A stretch of DNA of 64,000 nt. Source: Sordaria brevicollis (Eukaryota > Ascomycota > Sordariomycetes > Sordariales > Sordariaceae). Each line of letters starts with the position of its first letter. The stretch's first letter is position 1. The notes beneath the pieces were generated by a model, which saw nothing but the letters and a program-made list of their open reading frames with translations, had not been told where the DNA came from and did no database searches. This document shows positions 61,362 through 64,000 of the stretch, one piece after another. The stretch lies in contig JAUTDP010000007.1 of assembly GCA_033439795.1 (NCBI GenBank), positions 2,108,001 to 2,172,000 of the forward strand, in the 5' to 3' direction. The translations under genes and the position numbers were made by a program.

Positions 61362-61777
61362 GTCAACTCGCACTGTCACTATTGTCAACGTACACTGTTA
61401 CTAAGTTTTTTAAATTTTTGAAAAGGCTTAAGTATAAGGCCAAAACGAATTCGAAAAAATTACTCAAAAATCCTAAAAGGGTTATTAAATTTTACTCTAT
61501 TTTTGAGTTCCCTTAGCGTTGAACTAGGGGCCCGGACCGCCAAGGAACTGTTTAAAATCTTCTTTTTTGATATTTTTCCGTTTATTTAAAAGGACATTAG
61601 GAATTTTCGGTTCATTCACTGCCAAACCCCTAGGATATATATATCAAAAAACCCAGCAAAAATCAAGCTTCTAAACGGTACTACGTATACCACAATGAAG
61701 GCTTATCGTTTAAGCCTTTAATACTTCAAAACTTTTAGTGACAGTGTGCGTTGACATTAGTGACAGTGCGAGTTGAC
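61362..61777. mobile_element. nested ~416-bp MITE-like element
   Basis: A segment inside the AT-rich block with clearly higher GC and normal CpA/TpG content, bounded by 44-bp inverted repeats starting GTCAACTCGCACTGTCACTA (left, 61362-61405; right, 61734-61777 inverted). Each TIR is itself a near-perfect tandem duplication of a ~22-bp unit. No coding capacity. It probably inserted after the host element had been mutated, or escaped RIP because of its size. A target duplication is not evident. Confidence 0.75.
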
Positions 61778-63900
61778 CTCCTTATATTTAAATAAAAACG
61801 GCGCGTTAGGTTATATATTAAAATATTACGGTTAAGTAGAGCAACGGCTTTTAGTAGCGACTCGTCGACCACCTCTCGAATTCTTTATCTATTATTAAAT
61901 TAACGGGTAAAATTATTAATAGCAATAGCGTCGTCGGCCTTATTAGGGTCTTCCTTATCGGGGTTATTATTAATATAGCTATTTACGTTTATTTTATCCT
62001 TTAATATATTACCTTCGTCTTCTAATACGGCCGTAGGGCCTTAATATAAAGGAGGGTTAAGGCTATTACTATTTAAATCCCGAATAATTAGCGGGGGATT
62101 TAATAAATAAGGGTCGGAGACTGGTTCGGCACTACTTAGTTAAACCTATTTCTTTTTAATATAATAATTTATATTTTTTATAATATACTATATATAAAAT
62201 TAATATAGTACGGTCGGGTAGGTAATAATAGCGGCCTTCTTAAATCCCTTATTAAAATCATTAATAATAATATCTAGTTTAGGGATTTAATAATCCTTTT
62301 GGAATTTCTTCAAATAATTAAATTATTATTAGAAGTCCTCTTAATTCTCTCTATTCGAGAAATTAAAGCCAATGTTAAAATTATAACCTAATATATTAAC
62401 GTTAATAATATTAAAGAGGGGGAGGTTAAAGCGGTTAATTTATTAGGTAAGAAATTAATATTAATTAAAATAAGAAAAAAAAAAAGGGGGGGGAATTAGA
62501 AATAACCCCCCCCCCCCTAATATATAAATGGATTTATCTATATAATAATGAAAGAGTATAAAAACGTATTTATTATATTTAATCTAATTTATTTACTTTA
62601 TATATATTATTAACCAATAATATATAAGGATTTTTCCTCTATATATTAAAGTACTATTCGAAGGTCCAAAATATTCGAATAACCCTCCTACTCTTATTAT
62701 ATTTAATAAAATACTCGATGCTATAAGCGTCTTTATTCTTCTCTAATAAGTCGATAAGTATTTTAATCGAATTATAGGGACTATACTTTATACGGCGAAT
62801 CTAATATTATATATTCTAAACCTTTAATAGTATAATAGGGATTCGAAAACCGCGAAATTTAATAATTATTTCGTTATTAGCGATTTTAATTAGTATAAAG
62901 GGCGCGAATACTTCCTCTTCGTTATTTTCGAAAATACCGTTTAAATAGTTGGCAATTTGCCGTACGCTTATTTTAATTATACTAAATAACCTCTCGATAA
63001 TAAAATTAATAATTTCCTTATAATTGCAACGTACTTATTATTAATAAATAATATTACTATAAAAATTAATATAATTAAATTTATAATTATAAATATTAAA
63101 ATTACTAAGGCGCTTTTTAATAACTTAAATATAGCCTTACTACTTTTATAATACTACCTTCGCTTTATATAAGTAATTAAACTGTTGCGAATTAATATTT
63201 TATATACCCTAACTACTAAGAATATAAATACTATAATATATATAATTATAATCAATTTGAATAATTAATAACTCGCCCCGTATAATTATCGTTATTATAC
63301 TTATTTAAACGATTATAAATCTTTTATTAATAACGTATATTTATAAAGTATTAAAGGCCTCTATTCTAATTGTATAGGGGGTCGAAATAAATAATAACGG
63401 GGGAAGGGACTTTCGTAGAGGGGGGGATTGTTATTTAAGTATTCGTTCGTTAAAAAATTATAATAATTATATTTTCGAACGTTAATTTTATTTTTATTCG
63501 TAGCGGTTATAATAAATAGATAAGGATTATAGTTTATCGAATGCGATTATAGCCCAGTTTAGAATAATTCTTCGAATTGGAATTAATAGTATTTTAATTA
63601 GGGATTTTAATAAATTACCGGTTAATATTAATTATTACGGTCGGCGGGCGAGGTTTATTTACTTAAATTAGGCGAATATGCGATTTAGAATAGGAATATA
63701 AAAAAAATCGAGAATATAACGAATTCGAAGATATTTAATAAAATAATAATAAAAATAACGAAATAATAATATAAATTAATTACGTAACGGTAGGGTAATT
63801 CTTGCGATAGTTTTATTTAATTGCGTATACGATTAACGATCGTTAATAGAGTATACGACGGCGACGAGGTTGGGTAGCGATATATATACGGTGTTCGTGC

Positions 63901-63997
63901 CTTGCGTTGGTGTGGGTGGCTGGCGTAGTTTACTCAGTGTAAAAGTGGGGAATGTCTCTGTGCGCAAGGTTTTTTATCTCTGTGTGTAAGGATTCCG
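63901..63997 (-). repeat. right terminal inverted repeat of the RIP-degraded transposon
   Basis: Inverted partner of 59258-59354. It carries A where the left copy has G at several sites (for example ACACTG against ACGCTG, TAAACT against TAAGCT). Confidence 0.85.
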
Positions 63998-64000
63998 CTC

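Larger units (their letters stand above)
59258..63997. mobile_element. RIP-degraded DNA transposon with ~97-bp terminal inverted repeats
   Basis: The left end beginning CGGAATCCTTACACACAGAG is repeated in inverted orientation at the right end (63997 downward), with similarity over about 97 bp, including CATTCCCCACTTTTAC and CTACGCCAGCCACCCACACC. The interior, about 59400-63850, is extremely AT-rich, dominated by TpA, with few CpA/TpG and G:C pairs often in CpG; there is no long ORF. That pattern is the mark of repeat-induced point mutation in Neurospora-type fungi. Long TIRs and 4.74 kb length suggest a MULE-like class II element, but no transposase can be read, so the superfamily is open. 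A target duplication could not be defined because the window ends three bases after the right TIR. Confidence 0.85.

Noticed and set aside
59400..63850. Possible centromere or subtelomere
   Set aside because: AT-rich RIP sequence could suggest this, but matching TIRs explain the block as one transposon, and no telomeric TTAGGG array is present.

Overview
The window is nuclear DNA of a filamentous ascomycete, most likely a Sordariomycete close to the Neurospora/Sordaria group. Evidence: short GT-AG introns (mostly 58-95 nt) with branch sites such as GCTAAC, GC-rich third codon positions, a HET-C allorecognition gene beside a HET-domain gene, and a roughly 4.7 kb AT-rich, ORF-free block at the right end that looks like a transposon destroyed by repeat-induced point mutation (RIP). 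I cannot name the species from sequence alone. All exon boundaries below were worked out by hand from splice consensus and reading-frame continuity.

Layout, left to right. 1-8 kb: a Zn2Cys6 transcription factor (-), a small conserved fungal protein of unknown function (-) and mitochondrial NADH-cytochrome b5 reductase MCR1 (-). 8.5-19.4 kb: an SH3 protein of the Nbp2/Skb5 type (-), the RNA polymerase II CTD phosphatase SSU72 (+) and the polarity scaffold SPA2 (+). 20.6-32.4 kb: a giant IQGAP-type protein (-), IMP dehydrogenase (+) and saccharopine dehydrogenase LYS1 (-), the last with a perfect CPC1/Gcn4-type box in its promoter. 35-48.4 kb: a second Zn2Cys6 regulator (+), a large AAA ATPase (+), and the autophagy/PI3-kinase subunit ATG6 (-) divergent from a CENP-A chaperone SCM3 (+). 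49.4-58.1 kb: casein kinase 2 alpha (-), a HET-domain gene (+) that appears frameshifted, and het-c (-), convergent with it. 59.26-64.0 kb: a RIP-degraded long-TIR transposon carrying a nested element of about 416 bp.

Most genes are single-copy housekeeping genes of unrelated pathways: purine and lysine synthesis, transcription, polarity and cytokinesis, autophagy, centromere, kinase signalling. There are no operons, as expected for a fungus. Two functional themes can be seen. One is cell polarity and cytokinesis, with SPA2 and the IQGAP convergent about 1.2 kb apart. The other is allorecognition, with the HET-domain gene and het-c lying tail to tail about 0.8 kb apart next to a transposon graveyard. 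The allorecognition corner and the nested mobile elements are the most interesting part; I found no clearly novel system elsewhere.
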